Below are positions 46,291-58,135 of a stretch of DNA of 64,000 nt, one piece after another; position 1 is the stretch's first letter, and every line of letters starts with the position of its first letter. The position numbers and the translations under genes were made by a program. Source of the stretch: Rhyzopertha dominica. Lineage: Eukaryota; Arthropoda; Insecta; Coleoptera; Bostrichidae. The notes beneath the pieces are model-generated. The model had not been told where the DNA came from. It searched no databases and worked only from the letters and a program-made list of their open reading frames with translations. Location of the stretch: the NCBI GenBank assembly GCA_025024175.1, contig QCXZ01000001.1, positions 16,678,001-16,742,000 of the forward strand. The letters run 5' to 3'.

Positions 46291-46485
46291 ATGTATTATA
46301 CCACTCGTGGCCATGGAATGCAAATATCCAATAAAACGGGTGAAGATTTGACTCGATGTTTTACATTTTTTGATACTTCAGGACGGTACCGGTTTAAGAT
46401 AAATACTGACGGTAAAGTGCAAAAATTTAGGGAACTTATAACACTAAAACCTGTTGATAGTGGGTACCTCTTTTTTGAACCATAA
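46291..46485 (+). CDS. Hypothetical 64-codon open frame
   Basis: The composition looks coding (RCFTFFDTSGRYRFKINTDG, then ITLKPVDSGYLFFEP and a stop). No family recognised. It could be a terminal exon or chance; no splice acceptor clearly defines the start. Confidence 0.2.
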   Translation: MYYTTRGHGMQISNKTGEDLTRCFTFFDTSGRYRFKINTDGKVQKFRELITLKPVDSGYLFFEP

Positions 46486-47046
46486 ATGAAAACAGATAAA
46501 ACATTAATACTCCTTAAAAATATTTTTGCAAGCAATGACATTTGTATTGCCATGTTTAACTTTGGTTTAATTTAACGCACAAACTACGTCCGTGACCCAG
46601 AGCTCGATTAAGAAAGATAAGAAAGGGAAAGAGACATAAGAATAATAAACGAATAAATTAAAACTAATAAATAGGTAACGACTAAATACGCCAATACAAA
46701 AATTGGGAAACAATAGAAATAGCTGAAACAGCAAAAAATTCTACTTGTTTGAACTGTTCTACGACAGGATTTTTTCTGGCCTCATACTACAGAGTAAGAC
46801 AGGATTGTCAAAATTACATTAATTTTAAAGGAGAAAATAAAATACTATGTCAGTTACATAAAAGGAATACATAGTGCAAAAGATTTGTAGTGTGTGTGGT
46901 TTAATGAATCTATGCTTAATCGTAAATAACATCGTGGGAGCTGCACATATCATAAACATAACCATAAATACAGTGCCATTGTGTGCCCACAAAAATAAGT
47001 TATCATGTGTAACAATTTTCCCATTTGTTTACAACTACATGAAGGT
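46486..47046. other. Anonymous spacer
   Basis: Nothing recognised. Confidence 0.4.
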
Positions 47047-47224
47047 GTCCTTGAATCCCTCACGTAATGCGCCCGGCGAATGTTTCATCGAATGGGAAGG
47101 TAGCAGTAGAAGCATTTATATCGCTTCGTAATCACTTATTAGTGATAAGGCGTCTGCGATGTGCTTACGAAGCAACCAGTTCATCAACGAATGTGGTGTA
47201 TCGTCTTAGGCGGTTAGCTGACAT
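47047..47224 (+). repeat. ~180-bp direct repeat, left copy
   Basis: gtccttgaatccctcacgta .. gcgaatgtttcatcgaatgg .. gtggtgtatcgtcttaggcg then gttagctgacat aligns with 47958-48138 over its full length, with about one quarter of positions changed. GC-richer than its surroundings. Confidence 0.75.
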
Positions 47225-47582
47225 CAGAAGTGGTCGTGGCCATGCTTACTAGTCCACAGAGTAATACCGGAATCGCTTTATTGTCATGATAAAGGTAATA
47301 TTTCCAGCTCAAAACAGTGGAATTTTTTTAATTGTTGTTGTTCGGTAGCTGACATATCAAGAGGGTTTTCGCCGTCGTTAACGATTTGCTTGTGTATATA
47401 TTACTGTTGGTGACTGAGTATTATAAATTTACAGCATGCGTCTTGTAGAGTGCGTATAATTCTGCCTTTTTATATGGTGCAGATTGTATGGTAAACTGTA
47501 AAAGACATTTTCGGAAGTAACCGACCAGACCAAGGAATTTACGTAACTAGTGGCAGGTCGTGATACTGTGCATATATTTTTG

Positions 47583-47820
47583 AAAGCTAAATGGTTCAGT
47601 CCTACAATGGACATCATTTGCAAACCTAAAAGTTTCAGTTCGCCAATGACATCATTGTGCAGACCTAAAGAATTAGTCCGCCAATAGATATTGTACAAAC
47701 CTAAAGGGTTCAGTTTTCCATTGGACATCATTTTGTAAACCTAAAGGTTTCAGTCTACCAGTGGACATCATTTTGCAGACCTAAGGGGTTTAGTCCGCCA
47801 ACGAACATCATACCAGACAT
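47583..47820. repeat. ~39-bp minisatellite, six units
   Basis: Six tandem units of 36-41 bp follow the pattern acctaaaggtttcagtccgc then caatggacatcattttgca. Units diverge by roughly a fifth from each other. The tract lies between the two ~180-bp direct repeats. Confidence 0.85.
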
Positions 47821-47957
47821 CAAAGAGTCGAAATCAATTCAGATGTAAAGTACTCAACTTAAATGATCTGCCGAAACATATAGAGTGCATACAAGCGATT
47901 TTCAACGGCTTCCACCGTTTAAGGACAAAACGGAAAGCAACATGGCCGAATATGAGC

Positions 47958-48138
47958 GTCCTTGGATTGCTCATGTAATGCGCCAGGCGAATGCGTCATC
48001 GGATGGGAATGTAGCTGACATTCATTCTACTTCGTAGTGGCTTAGCGAGAAGACGTGATCGCTGTGCTTGTGAAGTAACCAATTGATAAATCGTTAATCA
48101 ACAAGTGTGGTGTACCATTTCAGGCGGGTAGCTGACAT
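47958..48138 (+). repeat. ~180-bp direct repeat, right copy
   Basis: gtccttggattgctcatgta .. gtggtgtaccatttcaggcg then ggtagctgacat pairs with the left copy 911 bp upstream. No TG..CA ends, so not ordinary LTRs. Probably the flanks of one composite repeat or a local duplication. Confidence 0.75.
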
Positions 48139-48359
48139 ACACATTTTAGCTTTAAAGGGTAACCTTTAATAATTGACACAACAATCCGAAAGGCAAGTTT
48201 ACTATACAGAATAATTGAAATCGTGGGTCTAGAACGGACGAGTAACAACAACTTTCAGCTACAACCTCATTAGCATTTCATTTCATTTCATGTCTACACC
48301 AAACCGTAATAATAAGCACAAATCCTATGCATGCAGCTGTCCCAACATTGATCTCGAAT
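48139..48359. other. Short spacer
   Basis: Nothing recognised beyond a catttcatttcatttcatg run at 48275. Confidence 0.4.
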
Positions 48360-48620
48360 GAATAAAGTTAACACGAGCAAAGGTACCTCAAATTGATTTA
48401 TGTACGGCCTGTCAACTTGTCCAGTCGATGAAGGGTAATTGAGAAATTGGCACGACATATTAATATGTAATTGCCCAGTTAGCGTATTACCTATCGTCAT
48501 TCATTAAATATTGCATAAATCCAGCAGATCGATAGCGCTATGGAGGGATCGTAATTACTAATATGGCGTTACCGTAATTAACTGGGGTGTAATTATCTTA
48601 CCTGTTTAAAACTGCAGTGA
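48360..48620. promoter_or_regulatory. Candidate conserved non-coding element
   Basis: High-complexity, non-coding sequence with repeated TAATTA/AATTAC/CAATTA-type homeodomain cores (gtaattgcccagttagcgta, ggatcgtaattactaatatg, gttaccgtaattaactgggg). It stands out from flanking AT-rich DNA. Inference from composition only. Confidence 0.35.
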
Positions 48621-49166
48621 GAACAGAACACTTGCGGAACATTAAAATATAGTTCACGGAACTATTAATTAATTATATACAGGACAGAGATTTATTTTAC
48701 CTCTAAAATAAGTTCATATTTAATTGCTCTAAGCAACTCTATTTTTGTTCATAGCTAAGTAGTAGATAGAAACAGTAACCAATTCATTTTATACTGAACA
48801 GCAATAGAGTTAAAGGCTATTAGTTTTAAGAATAAAATCGTTTTACCATCTTCTTTATCCATTTTCATAGTTTTATCATACAGTTCCAATCACAAACGGT
48901 GTTAGTAACAATGTTATTAAAATAGGTGTGCCAGCAACAGATATAAACAGTATTGTATAGACACCTAGCGCGTTCAAAAGTTAGGTTTGGGCGGGCTCTG
49001 CATATCTTTTATTGTTTCTTGGGGCCACACGCTAAAACACTGAACGAGGGTCCCTTTTCAACTGGCTAATCCTTTTAGAGTTTTTTCATATTGTCATATA
49101 TTGAATTTATTCTAAATTCATTTAGTTAGGTCGTTACACATTCTAGAACAAAACGTTTACTAATTA
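48621..49166. other. Anonymous spacer
   Basis: Nothing recognised. Confidence 0.4.
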
Positions 49167-49222
49167 TTATTATACAGTTGGTTGAGGTGTAGACAGCACA
49201 GCATAGACATGCATTTTAGTTT
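49167..49222 (+). repeat. Family I repeat, copy 4, partial
   Basis: cagttggttgaggtgtagac .. agcacagcatagacatgcat then tttag matches the right third of the 28.4 kb copy. Confidence 0.7.
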
Positions 49223-49230
49223 ACTAATTA

Positions 49231-49629
49231 TGTCAGCATATTTGTGTCATTGCACTTAGCACCGAAAATAATGCTAGCGAAGCATTATGACGTATTCGCG
49301 AGTGAGGTATAAATACGTGGATAAATCAATCGTAAATAACTGGGAAATAACTTAGAGTACTGCACAATGTAAAACGTTATTCCTCTGGCAGGAGCTAGCC
49401 CTCCTAGCACAATATAAGTAACCAGGTAAAATATTCAATTGTCATTTTAATATATTTCTGTGTGCTACAATTATTAATATCTGTTTTATGTTACTTGTTT
49501 TACAGATGTCTTTGTTAATAAATATTTGTTTAGAACCTAAGTCGTATCTCTCCTGCCTTCGCCCCTAGTTCTTTGTTTCAGATAATCACTAGCACAACGG
49601 CGCACAACCCAAGTCCGAGGGTTGTGACA
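49231..49629 (+). mobile_element. Possible solo LTR
   Basis: tgtcagcata at 49231 and gggttgtgaca ending at 49629 give TGTC..GACA tips. Inside are a TATA-like gaggtataaatacg (49304) and taataaat (49518) at plausible U3/R positions, then C-rich U5-like sequence. Five-base flanks (aatta / atatg) do not match, so insertion is not proven. Confidence 0.4.
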
Positions 49630-49735
49630 ATATGTTAGTCTCTACATTTTATACGTTTCTAGCTTTTATTACACCAAAAAATGGGCATATATCTGTAGCG
49701 AATTCCTTAGATAGTTACGTTCATTATTCAATNCA

Positions 49736-50500
49736 CNGCTCCCGGGATTCAGCATTCACCGTTCCAACAACAAGAACGTCATACAAACATGCGTCAAGCT
49801 GGCATCATTAATAACCTCGTCCTCTAAAGTCCCATGACACCGTGAACAGTTAAGAAATTGTTTAAAACTGCCCGGACCGGAGCTTACGTTGCCCGAAATT
49901 CTGCTGATAATGGCTCCCAGAAGATAAGAGATGAAACTTGCAGGGTCTGCCCCTGGGTCCCCGAACTGATATTCGCCGTCTAATTAATAGCAATTAATCA
50001 TGAAGTCCTTGCCCTAAGGACACGTTTTTAATCGGTACGTATACCGCGCTATCGAATGAAATCTTTGGAAGTGATCTCTGTTAATTACCTTCAACTTGCT
50101 AATTTATGGCAGGTGGGCCCGTGAGTTTTGGACGACAGGACCAAACGGGCGCGCAGATTCGGATCTTAATCTTAAAGCAAAGGGATGATTTATCCGAGGG
50201 AGCTGGATATAGACGTCGTTGCAAGTTCCGGGAATTTATAGAGAAGGTAGGGATTCAGAATTCACCGTTGGCGACTACGAGATCATACACTCTGGGGTTC
50301 GCGGCCCTATATCTTCTTTATTTTGGCAGACAAGCACAACAAACCCTATTTATTTGTAAAGGACATAAAAACTACTGGATAATGACCTTAAATTGTATGA
50401 CGTATGTAAAAATTTCGATAGCAAATTGTTTTTTCATTAATGAAATGTTTTGTATTTTTAATGTACATTTACGTCTTTATTTAGCTATGCAAAGAAAATA
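49736..50500. promoter_or_regulatory. Long GC-richer block, candidate conserved regulatory DNA
   Basis: Non-coding for most of its length and of high complexity, with taattaatagcaattaatca (49981), cggtacgtataccg (50033) and two copies of gggattcag.attcaccgtt (49743 and 50250). A 131-codon plus frame begins at 50106 (MAGGPVSFGRQDQTGAQIRI) and runs into AT-rich DNA after ~90 codons; it matches no family I know. Either a regulatory island or an exon-bearing region. Ns at 49733 and 49737 lie beside it. Confidence 0.35.
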
Positions 50501-52620
50501 GGCATTTATATATCTAAAATAACATACTCAGTACAATTTAGTACGTTTATTCAATTAGTGAAACAATATTTCCGTGATAAAATTGAAAAAGTAATAAATT
50601 GATCCATTATGTGTTCAAATGACTCGTTCTGTTCCAAACATAACTCTTCCTTCTTATACTCTTTTGAGTGCACGTCTGTTTTGAGATCTTCGATGTTTAC
50701 TAGACGTGTAGTCAGATCTGGATTGTCTGGGAGGGCGCTGAACTACTTCACTACGACTTCACATCCACCTGCCAGGGTCAAATGTATTTAAATATTACAA
50801 TTCTTGTATTATCAGGAAGTACTCCATCCTGTGGCAATATCATGTTGTGCTCAGTGTTCAAAAGTGCACTTCCTTAGTTCATACCTCAAAGGATCTAGAT
50901 AGATTCGTCCTATGAGTGTACCCTTGTAGAATTTTAGACAAACAATGTGACGATTAACACTCTCAAACCACATGCTAACTCCCGAAGTGTTTTAAAACTG
51001 TTTCTGTAAGCCAGTATGGATTCCCTTATGACCAGTAGTGACAGTTATGTCCATAAACTATTCCATCATTATGAAATCGACATTCATCTGAACATTACAT
51101 TTTATAAGATGGCACCAGACTATTTGGGAAGCGGAGTTGGTAACCAGGGTTTAGAAGCTGTTCTGCAGTCACCATAAATTATAATTATGTCTAATTTCCC
51201 ATCATCGGTATAATTTGCTATGTTTCTATTTTGAATAAATACACATTCGGTGGGACACAACTAACAAAGTAGGATAAACATTTAGTGTAATAGGTACTGA
51301 ATTAATTTGACGGTACTTGTCAGCATTACTGGATTTCAAAGTATATCATTCTTTGAAATTCATTCTTTTTCACAAAAATTTGGTTGGGGACATTTTATTG
51401 TTTCATTATTTTATTCATATAAAGATAATCTTTAATTTACCACGTTTTTAAATTGGACTAGAAAAATAATTTCTCCTAACCCCATACTGATTTATACCGC
51501 CATACAGATCCCTAATCGTGTAGAGATTTGATTATGAACATTTTAATAGCTATGAAAATAATTGCAAGACTTAAAACAAAAAACGTGAGGCGAATGCAAT
51601 ATATAGATGCAGAAAAAATTTTATACTTCTTAGTCCAATTTAAAAAAGCGGCAAATTAAAAATTATTATTATCTTAGTAATTATTCTCTGCCTTTTAATC
51701 ATGTGTGTGAAATTTATCAATTTTAAATATCTATCTTTCTGTGATTTCGGACAATGTGGAAAATTGAAAAAAAAACTGTTCCTTTTCACCTAATCATATC
51801 TGAAATCAAAATCTGTTACACCTTCTTACGAATAACAAAGGTTTGCTGAATACAAAGAATGATGTCAACAGTCTGGTCTTTTCAACGTAGTGTAGCCACT
51901 GATATTAAATGACTACTTTGTTTTCTACATAAGAATGAGTGTTTCAATTAATACGACTATTAAAAATATAGTTATCATTGTCATCCAGTTCCAAGTTATA
52001 TTTAAAGTTTCTAGTCTGTAACTCACCAAGAATTTAGTTTAACATCGATTGCAAAGCTTGAACAGAACAGGCACGTAAGAAAATTAATAAAAATGTGTTA
52101 AAAAATACCTGACATCCCATTTGCCAAAAAATGTTTTGGCATTATGCCATTTACTTACAACAAACTGAATCACCCCATATAGTAAAGCAGGATTTAGAAC
52201 TATGATCTTATGTATATATTAAGCGTTTTTCTGTTAAAAGAAATCACGATTTAATTGTAAAAACCTAACTACGTTAATATCAGCAAGGAGCCTTTCAAAT
52301 ACAACAGTTTCGTCATACAATGTCATGAAAATATTGATTGCTTCCAGTATTTGCACAACACATTAGTTAGTTGCATTTCTCTGTTACGCTTTTAGTTTTC
52401 GATTTGTTTCAAAAACATTCGCTTGTTTCAATAAAGTTTTTTCGTTTCATTCCTGCAAGCCTTTTTTGTTCCGTCGTTTAATCCGATATTTGATACAGCA
52501 TATCCGTATCCCGTAACGAAGCAGAATTTCAGTAATGCGGAAATAAGCGTATAGAATAGGAAACACATTTATCGGAATGTAGTAACGCTGATTGCGTGGC
52601 GTTTTCATTCTTTCTGGGAC
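50501..52620. other. Anonymous AT-rich spacer
   Basis: Short frames (60-63 codons) only; nothing recognised. Confidence 0.4.
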
Positions 52621-52621
52621 A

Positions 52622-52648
52622 AATTTGCATATTTGCATATATGCAAAT
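52622..52648. promoter_or_regulatory. POU/octamer-type palindrome
   Basis: atttgcatatatgcaaat (52631-52648) is a perfect palindrome made of two ATGCAAAT octamers, preceded by another atttgcat. Octamers are the classical POU-domain binding site. It is followed by a GC-richer stretch (to ~52760). Function is inferred. Confidence 0.4.
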
Positions 52649-52759
52649 GGGCAATCACGACGATAGCACTGCCCGAAGGCGAGATATTTTAAAGCGCCCC
52701 TTGAAAAATTTTGTTCGCGTCATATGCTGGGTTTGCGGTCAGTGAAGTTGAAATTTTGG

Positions 52760-54706
52760 TAGCTGGCTACGAGCTAACATTAAAAGTGTACAATTTTGGC
52801 AGCTGTCACTAAGATGTAATTAAACGAAGCTTCTGAATATGTCATTTTGGATGTAATGCATTATACATAAGCATTTCAAAATGGGTAAAAGTATCAAAGC
52901 TCTGGAATCTAGAAGCACGAGTAGGATCATTTGACCGCTATCTAGAGCTGACATAATATTTTTAGTGAGATTTGAAAGTGCCGTCTAGCAACCATATTAA
53001 TTTCCGTAAGAACACTAGAGTATATTATTAAGTCCATGATGTTCGTATGCCAGGCATTCTTTTTAGGAATAGGTATCACTATTCAAACAATCAGAGAAAT
53101 ATTTTCGTAAAATAGTATAATCGGAGTGTCGGTCATGATAAATAAAACAACCCTTTAAAAAAAGAAATGGTACATCATTAAGCAGACAAATAGCATCAAT
53201 AAAAGAAGTGACTGACATCATTTATCTAAATGTTACACCTACTTAATCAATTAAAAAAAATCGCGATTGATAACCACCTTCGAAGAACCTCCGTTGTATA
53301 TTCCAAAGAAATCGAAATTGATTGTCCTGGTTGGAAAGTTTGTCTATTAGTCAGATAATTGCATTTCTATTTTTATAAGCCATTTCCTTAAATGTTATCA
53401 AGTAACTATTAGTTTCCTGCTAATCTACGGTTAATTGACTAATGTTCTCGTTAAGCAGAATTTTATTATCCTTTACAATAAGTGACCATATTTTTTTGCA
53501 AATAAAGTAACTAATGAATTTTAAGCCATAAAGAAGCCAAGTGGCTCTGAAAGCACGGCAGTAGTAAAAAATTTATTTATCGTTACTGACACGTCGATTA
53601 CATTACTCTGAGCAGGCAATTAATTATATGTGGCATATAAAAAAAGAACTACAGATGAGCTTGCATTAACTTTGGGATAGTTATAGTGTTTATTCAAGAA
53701 GATTTAAATTTTAATATAATGAGATCTTTCTTATTTCCTCTTCGTTAGAAAATACAAACTCTAAAGAAGACGATGTGATTTTACTGTTGGCATAGTTATG
53801 AACCAATGCTGAGAATAGAGTTTTTAGTTGGTAGATAAAAAAAGTATATTTGTCACTAAAGCTTAGGCTGACAGGAATATAATTACATTTAGAAAATAAA
53901 ACAACCACTCAAGGTCTATAGCTCAGAAAACGGCCGTACTGGAAATAAACCTTTTTCTCTAAGTCGACAGATCTGTTTACTAGATTTTTGAGAAGTTTGT
54001 AATAATTCCATAGAGCCTCTGTTTTACAATTTTGGTATAGTATTAAAATTCATAATGAACTTGAAATGTTAGCATCAAATGTTTCAACTTATATATCGTA
54101 ATTATTATACATACATTTCGTCCGCACTCCGTAAATCTAATAACAAAATTGCCAAATTGAACTTTCTAAAGCAGTGATACTGATATTGAGGAAGATTGAA
54201 TGCATAACAATCTTTGTCTATATAAGCAGTAAACAACACTGTAATCAGTAATAACATGATCCGCTGAAGCAAATTTCATTACGATTATTGTACCATTGAA
54301 AATGAAGGTTCCTTTAAGTTAAATATTTATCAGTAATTATTATCACAACACACAGCAACTTTACAATAACTTAGTAACAGATAACGCGCTAGTTACAATA
54401 TATATTACGTTAGTTACCATATCATAATACCCTAGATAAAAATTCTATTTTGAAAGTGTTCAAATTTAATGGTTACACCTTAAACACCATTCTGGATCAA
54501 AATGATAGGCATGCCCATTGAATCTTGGCCAGCAACATTATTTTTCAGTTCGATGGTCTGTTTTATTAATGATGCAGTGTTTCCAGAAACATCTCCAACT
54601 TGAATTTTTCGCGCAAGGGAAGCCTTACCCAAATTAAAGTTAAAAAAATACGAACACTATACTATACGCGGCGTATGAGTAGTAAGTATATCAGCTACTT
54701 CCATCA
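52760..54706. other. Anonymous AT-rich spacer
   Basis: No feature recognised. Confidence 0.4.
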
Positions 54707-55018
54707 TTAAAAATATCTCGTCTGGGGCAGTACCAACAAATTGCTCTTTCGTGAATACATCCGACTTTCTACCTCTGTACCCTCATTTTTTTCCTTAATG
54801 AATCGCTTCAAACTTCCATACTTGTAGATTTCCCCCCTTTCTTTGACTACAAACAAGCTCCCGAACAAACGATTCGGTAGCGTCCCAGTTTTTGCTGGCG
54901 AATTCAAGTTAAAAGTATGATTTTTGAATAAGTTAAGCACAATGTCACACAATTTCCTGTTTACTTGGTAAATGTTAGGTTTAATTTTCATATCAAGTAA
55001 TAATACTACAAACACCAA
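54707..55018 (-). CDS. Hypothetical 103-codon open frame
   Basis: A balanced minus frame (KPNIYQVNRKLCDIVLNLFK; TGTLPNRLFGSLFVVKERGE). It lies near a hAT-related fragment (55140-55385) and another minus frame (55346-55684, 112 codons: IPENKLVAVNNARLDLL; FCEWQIKEQVQGPGKTVIGT). Both could be pieces of one decayed transposon gene. No DDE or BED motif is recognisable, so no function is assigned. Confidence 0.25.
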   Translation of the reverse strand: MVFVVLLLDMKIKPNIYQVNRKLCDIVLNLFKNHTFNLNSPAKTGTLPNRLFGSLFVVKERGEIYKYGSLKRFIKEKNEGTEVESRMYSRKSNLLVLPQTRYF

Positions 55019-55138
55019 CCATTGAGTTTATCGGCATAAGTATAAAATTATCGAACAAGAAGAACATGTATCGTAATATAACAATTAAGAAGCCTATGTA
55101 CTACCATATATTTAGTTTTCTGTCTGCTTTAAGCGACC

Positions 55139-55385
55139 TTAATTTTCGTCAAATCGAATGTTAAATAAATAATTTAGTCAAACTCAAAATAAAATAAGTT
55201 AAAAACACTTAACAAATAAATGTAATATAATTTAAAAAATCGATCACTTGTTGCAACTATTCAGAGCGTATTGAAAGCTTATGCTTAATATTCCCGTCAT
55301 GTCCTCCTATCGCATGATCATTATATCCTTATAAGTTGCCGCCATCTACGGGTGACATTTGAAACCTCTATTCACCCTCTTTCTA
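55139..55385. mobile_element. Partial copy of the 44.8-kb hAT element
   Basis: gcatgatcattat, gccgccatctacgg and ttcaccctctttct follow the same order as 45095-45205 of the 44.8-kb element (gcatgattattat, tgctgccatctaccgg, tcgccctctttcg). cagagcgtattgaaa parallels cagagcatattgaaa. No ends or target duplication remain. Confidence 0.7.
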
Positions 55386-55684
55386 AAGAAGATCATTTTT
55401 ATAGCATGAAAGACGGCAAAGATCGTTATTCTTAGTGGAGTTATCCGTAACATAGAATATTTCGGCCCCTGTTTCATAGTTTCCTTAAACAAGCTAGTAC
55501 CTATTACCGTTTTTCCAGGACCTTGAACCTGTTCTTTAATTTGCCACTCACAAAACTGAAGACATTCCATTTTGTAATAGATTTTTGATTTATGCGAAAG
55601 CAAATCTAATCGAGCATTGTTAACTGCGACAAGTTTATTTTCAGGAATATTAATATATACCATGACTTCGTTAAAGTTTGTCAT
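55346..55684 (-). CDS. Hypothetical 112-codon open frame
   Basis: The N-terminal two thirds looks coding (MTNFNEVMVYINIPENK; CLQFCEWQIKEQVQGPGK). The C-terminal end runs into the hAT-related fragment. No known family. Confidence 0.22.
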   Translation of the reverse strand: MTNFNEVMVYINIPENKLVAVNNARLDLLSHKSKIYYKMECLQFCEWQIKEQVQGPGKTVIGTSLFKETMKQGPKYSMLRITPLRITIFAVFHAIKMIFFRKRVNRGFKCHP

Positions 55685-55739
55685 AATGAATCTTAACTTT
55701 TATGACAAGCTAAAATGACAACAAAATTTGCTGATTTAA

Positions 55740-56400
55740 TTTTCAGTCGTCGTTGCCAATGATACGATAAAGCTTTGAATGTAACTAGTTTATTAGCGAA
55801 TTAAACAATCTCGGAAGCTGCTAGGCGATGTCCTCGATTATTATAAATCGCATAATAATCTCGTTACATTAATAGCTATAAATACGCTTGTATTCATGTT
55901 CAAGGATGCACTACCTTTCTGCAGACCAAAATAATAGAAAGTTTTTTTTACACCTGCATATTATACATATGTCGTTCCAAGCCCGGCTAGGATGCAGTGC
56001 AGCTTTACCAGCAATAATTTCTAAACGTTTTACACAGGGTTTCGCCGTGAGATTCTAAGTGACGGGATGATTCACTCCACCATGGGATAATAAATATTTA
56101 AGAGGGCATTACGCTAAGACTTTAGTGTCACTACACAGCCCCATCTATTCAGGCCGCCCCATATTCAAGACCTGCACGACCTACTTGATCTTAAAATACG
56201 CTCGTACATCGCAGCGATGATCAACCTTAACTTAACGCTTGCTTCCGTTCTATGGCAATAATCTCGTTTCAGAAGGCGCTGTTAAGGCCTCCGGTTTAAT
56301 TGGGTAAAGCGAGAGTGACGTTGATTTCGACTATAACATTATTCGCTACGTTGAAAGAGATTAGTACAGGTATTTATGTAATTTGGCAGGTGCGACGGTC
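55740..56400. promoter_or_regulatory. Candidate conserved regulatory block
   Basis: Non-coding, high-complexity, GC-richer sequence. Landmarks: attagcgaattaaacaatct (55791), cgattattataaatcgcata, gtgacgggatgattcactcc (56060), caataatctcgtttcagaag (56252) and gttaaggcctccggtttaat. Density of homeodomain-like ATTA cores and absence of repeats suggest enhancer DNA. No direct proof. Confidence 0.35.
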
Positions 56401-57734
56401 TAATGAAAACTACATTCGTCTTTACAAGGATTCTAAGCAATCTTAAAACATTCATTCTACCACTCGACAAGTTTCCAGGTTATGGCAAGTATAAACATTT
56501 AACATATGTCATGTTAAAGATTTTGTTAAAAGAATCTCGCCTACACATATTTCCCCAAACCTATCACAAACATAGAAATCAAAATCGGAATCTGTATACA
56601 TTTGCAATATAACAAAGAAAACGGAAGGAAAAGGAACTAAATCGAGACACATAATAAATTTAGCACGAAAATTGTACAAGTTGTAGTTACATAAGAGACC
56701 ACACCGAGCTAATTGTCCCAGGTATAGGACTAAGACCCTGCTAGACTTGACAAAGTCATTACGAATTGCTTTAAAAGGCTAACTTGAGAACAACAAAAAG
56801 AATTAGTAATGGTGTACAAAAAGAAAGAAAAGTTAATAGATGCCCGTACTAAAAATTACTTCAAAATGGTTGAATTGTAGCACATTAATATGTGCAAAAT
56901 CATCAAATATGACAGACCATATTTATATTGCCTGAAAAAAATATAAAAAAAATCATTTAATGCCGATAGTGTGGTTCACTACTGCAGTGATTCTGAACGG
57001 AAGCCCAGGACCGCCTTAATTGCCACACAGAATTTTTGGCCGAAATATTTAAGAGGGTAGTGATTGATAACGATGAATTATTTGAAATGCATGTCATAAA
57101 ACTGTTTACAACAGATTGTGGCTAGAGGAAGGAATGTAGTTCGAAACAAATCTGTCTGCTATCAACCATTGTGGTCTCTTGTAAATTTTTTATTCTTGCA
57201 ATCGTTTTCGAGGAGGTCGCAAGAACCAATTGCATATTTGCATAAATATTTGAAGTTTGCCACTTAGGAGTGTCATTACCAAAAATATGTAGCGACATTT
57301 AGAAAAATAAAGACGTTTACCTACGTGGTCTATTTTTTTATTAGTTGCAAAACAGTTCAAATTTTGTTGTAAATAAAGCCGCAACTGAACTAAATTAGTA
57401 AATGTCATCGCAGTAAGTTTTCTGCTTAATTACCGAAAACTTGAAATTTTGATGCGATCATGGTACTGGTTTTGCAATTTTGGTGCTATATGTATGCAGA
57501 AAGAGAAATAAATAAAAATATTTATTTTAATTATGTATTACTTATATCTTTAATTTTTTAAGCTTGCAGACTTAGGTAGCTGTATTTATACTTACAACAG
57601 GGCAATTTCGAAGTTTTATTTGTTTAATAATTTAAAAATTGCGATTTGCAGCAAGTGAGTATCCGGGAGGATAATATTAATATATTAATTAATTAATATA
57701 ATAAGTGTGTGATACAAATCATGCTATTCAGGTG
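56401..57734. other. Anonymous spacer
   Basis: Nothing recognised. A tatattaattaattaatata run lies at ~57680. Confidence 0.4.
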
Positions 57735-57772
57735 GGCCACTGAGGGAAAACAGGTTGAAAATCACTGCACTA
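57735..57772. mobile_element. hAT-like terminus
   Basis: acaggttgaaaatcactg (57749-57767) resembles the common hAT end ggttgagaaccactg. No partner end recognised. Confidence 0.3.
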
Positions 57773-58050
57773 TGGTTCATTTAGGTGAACGATTACACTA
57801 ACTCTTGCCGGAAGTTAACTGTGTATTACCACACAATGAAACAGACTAATTTACATTAGTTGAAAAGACGGTATTACATTCAAAATTTAACAGACACCCC
57901 AAACAAATGTTATATTACAGTTTTAGTTAAATAACAGTTCCTAGAAAAATAATTATCTCGTCACGGCTGATTAATAGGATGACACCCACAAATGAGAGAG
58001 AGCACGAACGACAGCTGCTGAGTTCTGATCAAACTATCAAATTAAACACA

Positions 58051-58135
58051 CCTCTGAAGATGCCAGTGATGAACTGTGAAACGTATGAAAATAGGCAAAA
58101 CATTAGGCCACGGCATAATAGTCCGCTGTAAGATA
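58051..58135 (+). repeat. Single-arm relative of the 4.1-kb foldback
   Basis: cctctgaagatgccagtgat then gaactgtgaaacg, and ggccacggcataatagtccg match the loop and right arm of the 4.1-kb foldback in order. Confidence 0.55.

Noticed and set aside
47583..47820. CRISPR-like reading of the ~39-bp repeats
   Set aside because: Units are directly contiguous and diverged, with no spacers; it is a minisatellite.
50609..50791. 60-codon plus frame
   Set aside because: Short, serine-rich and without motif or splice context.
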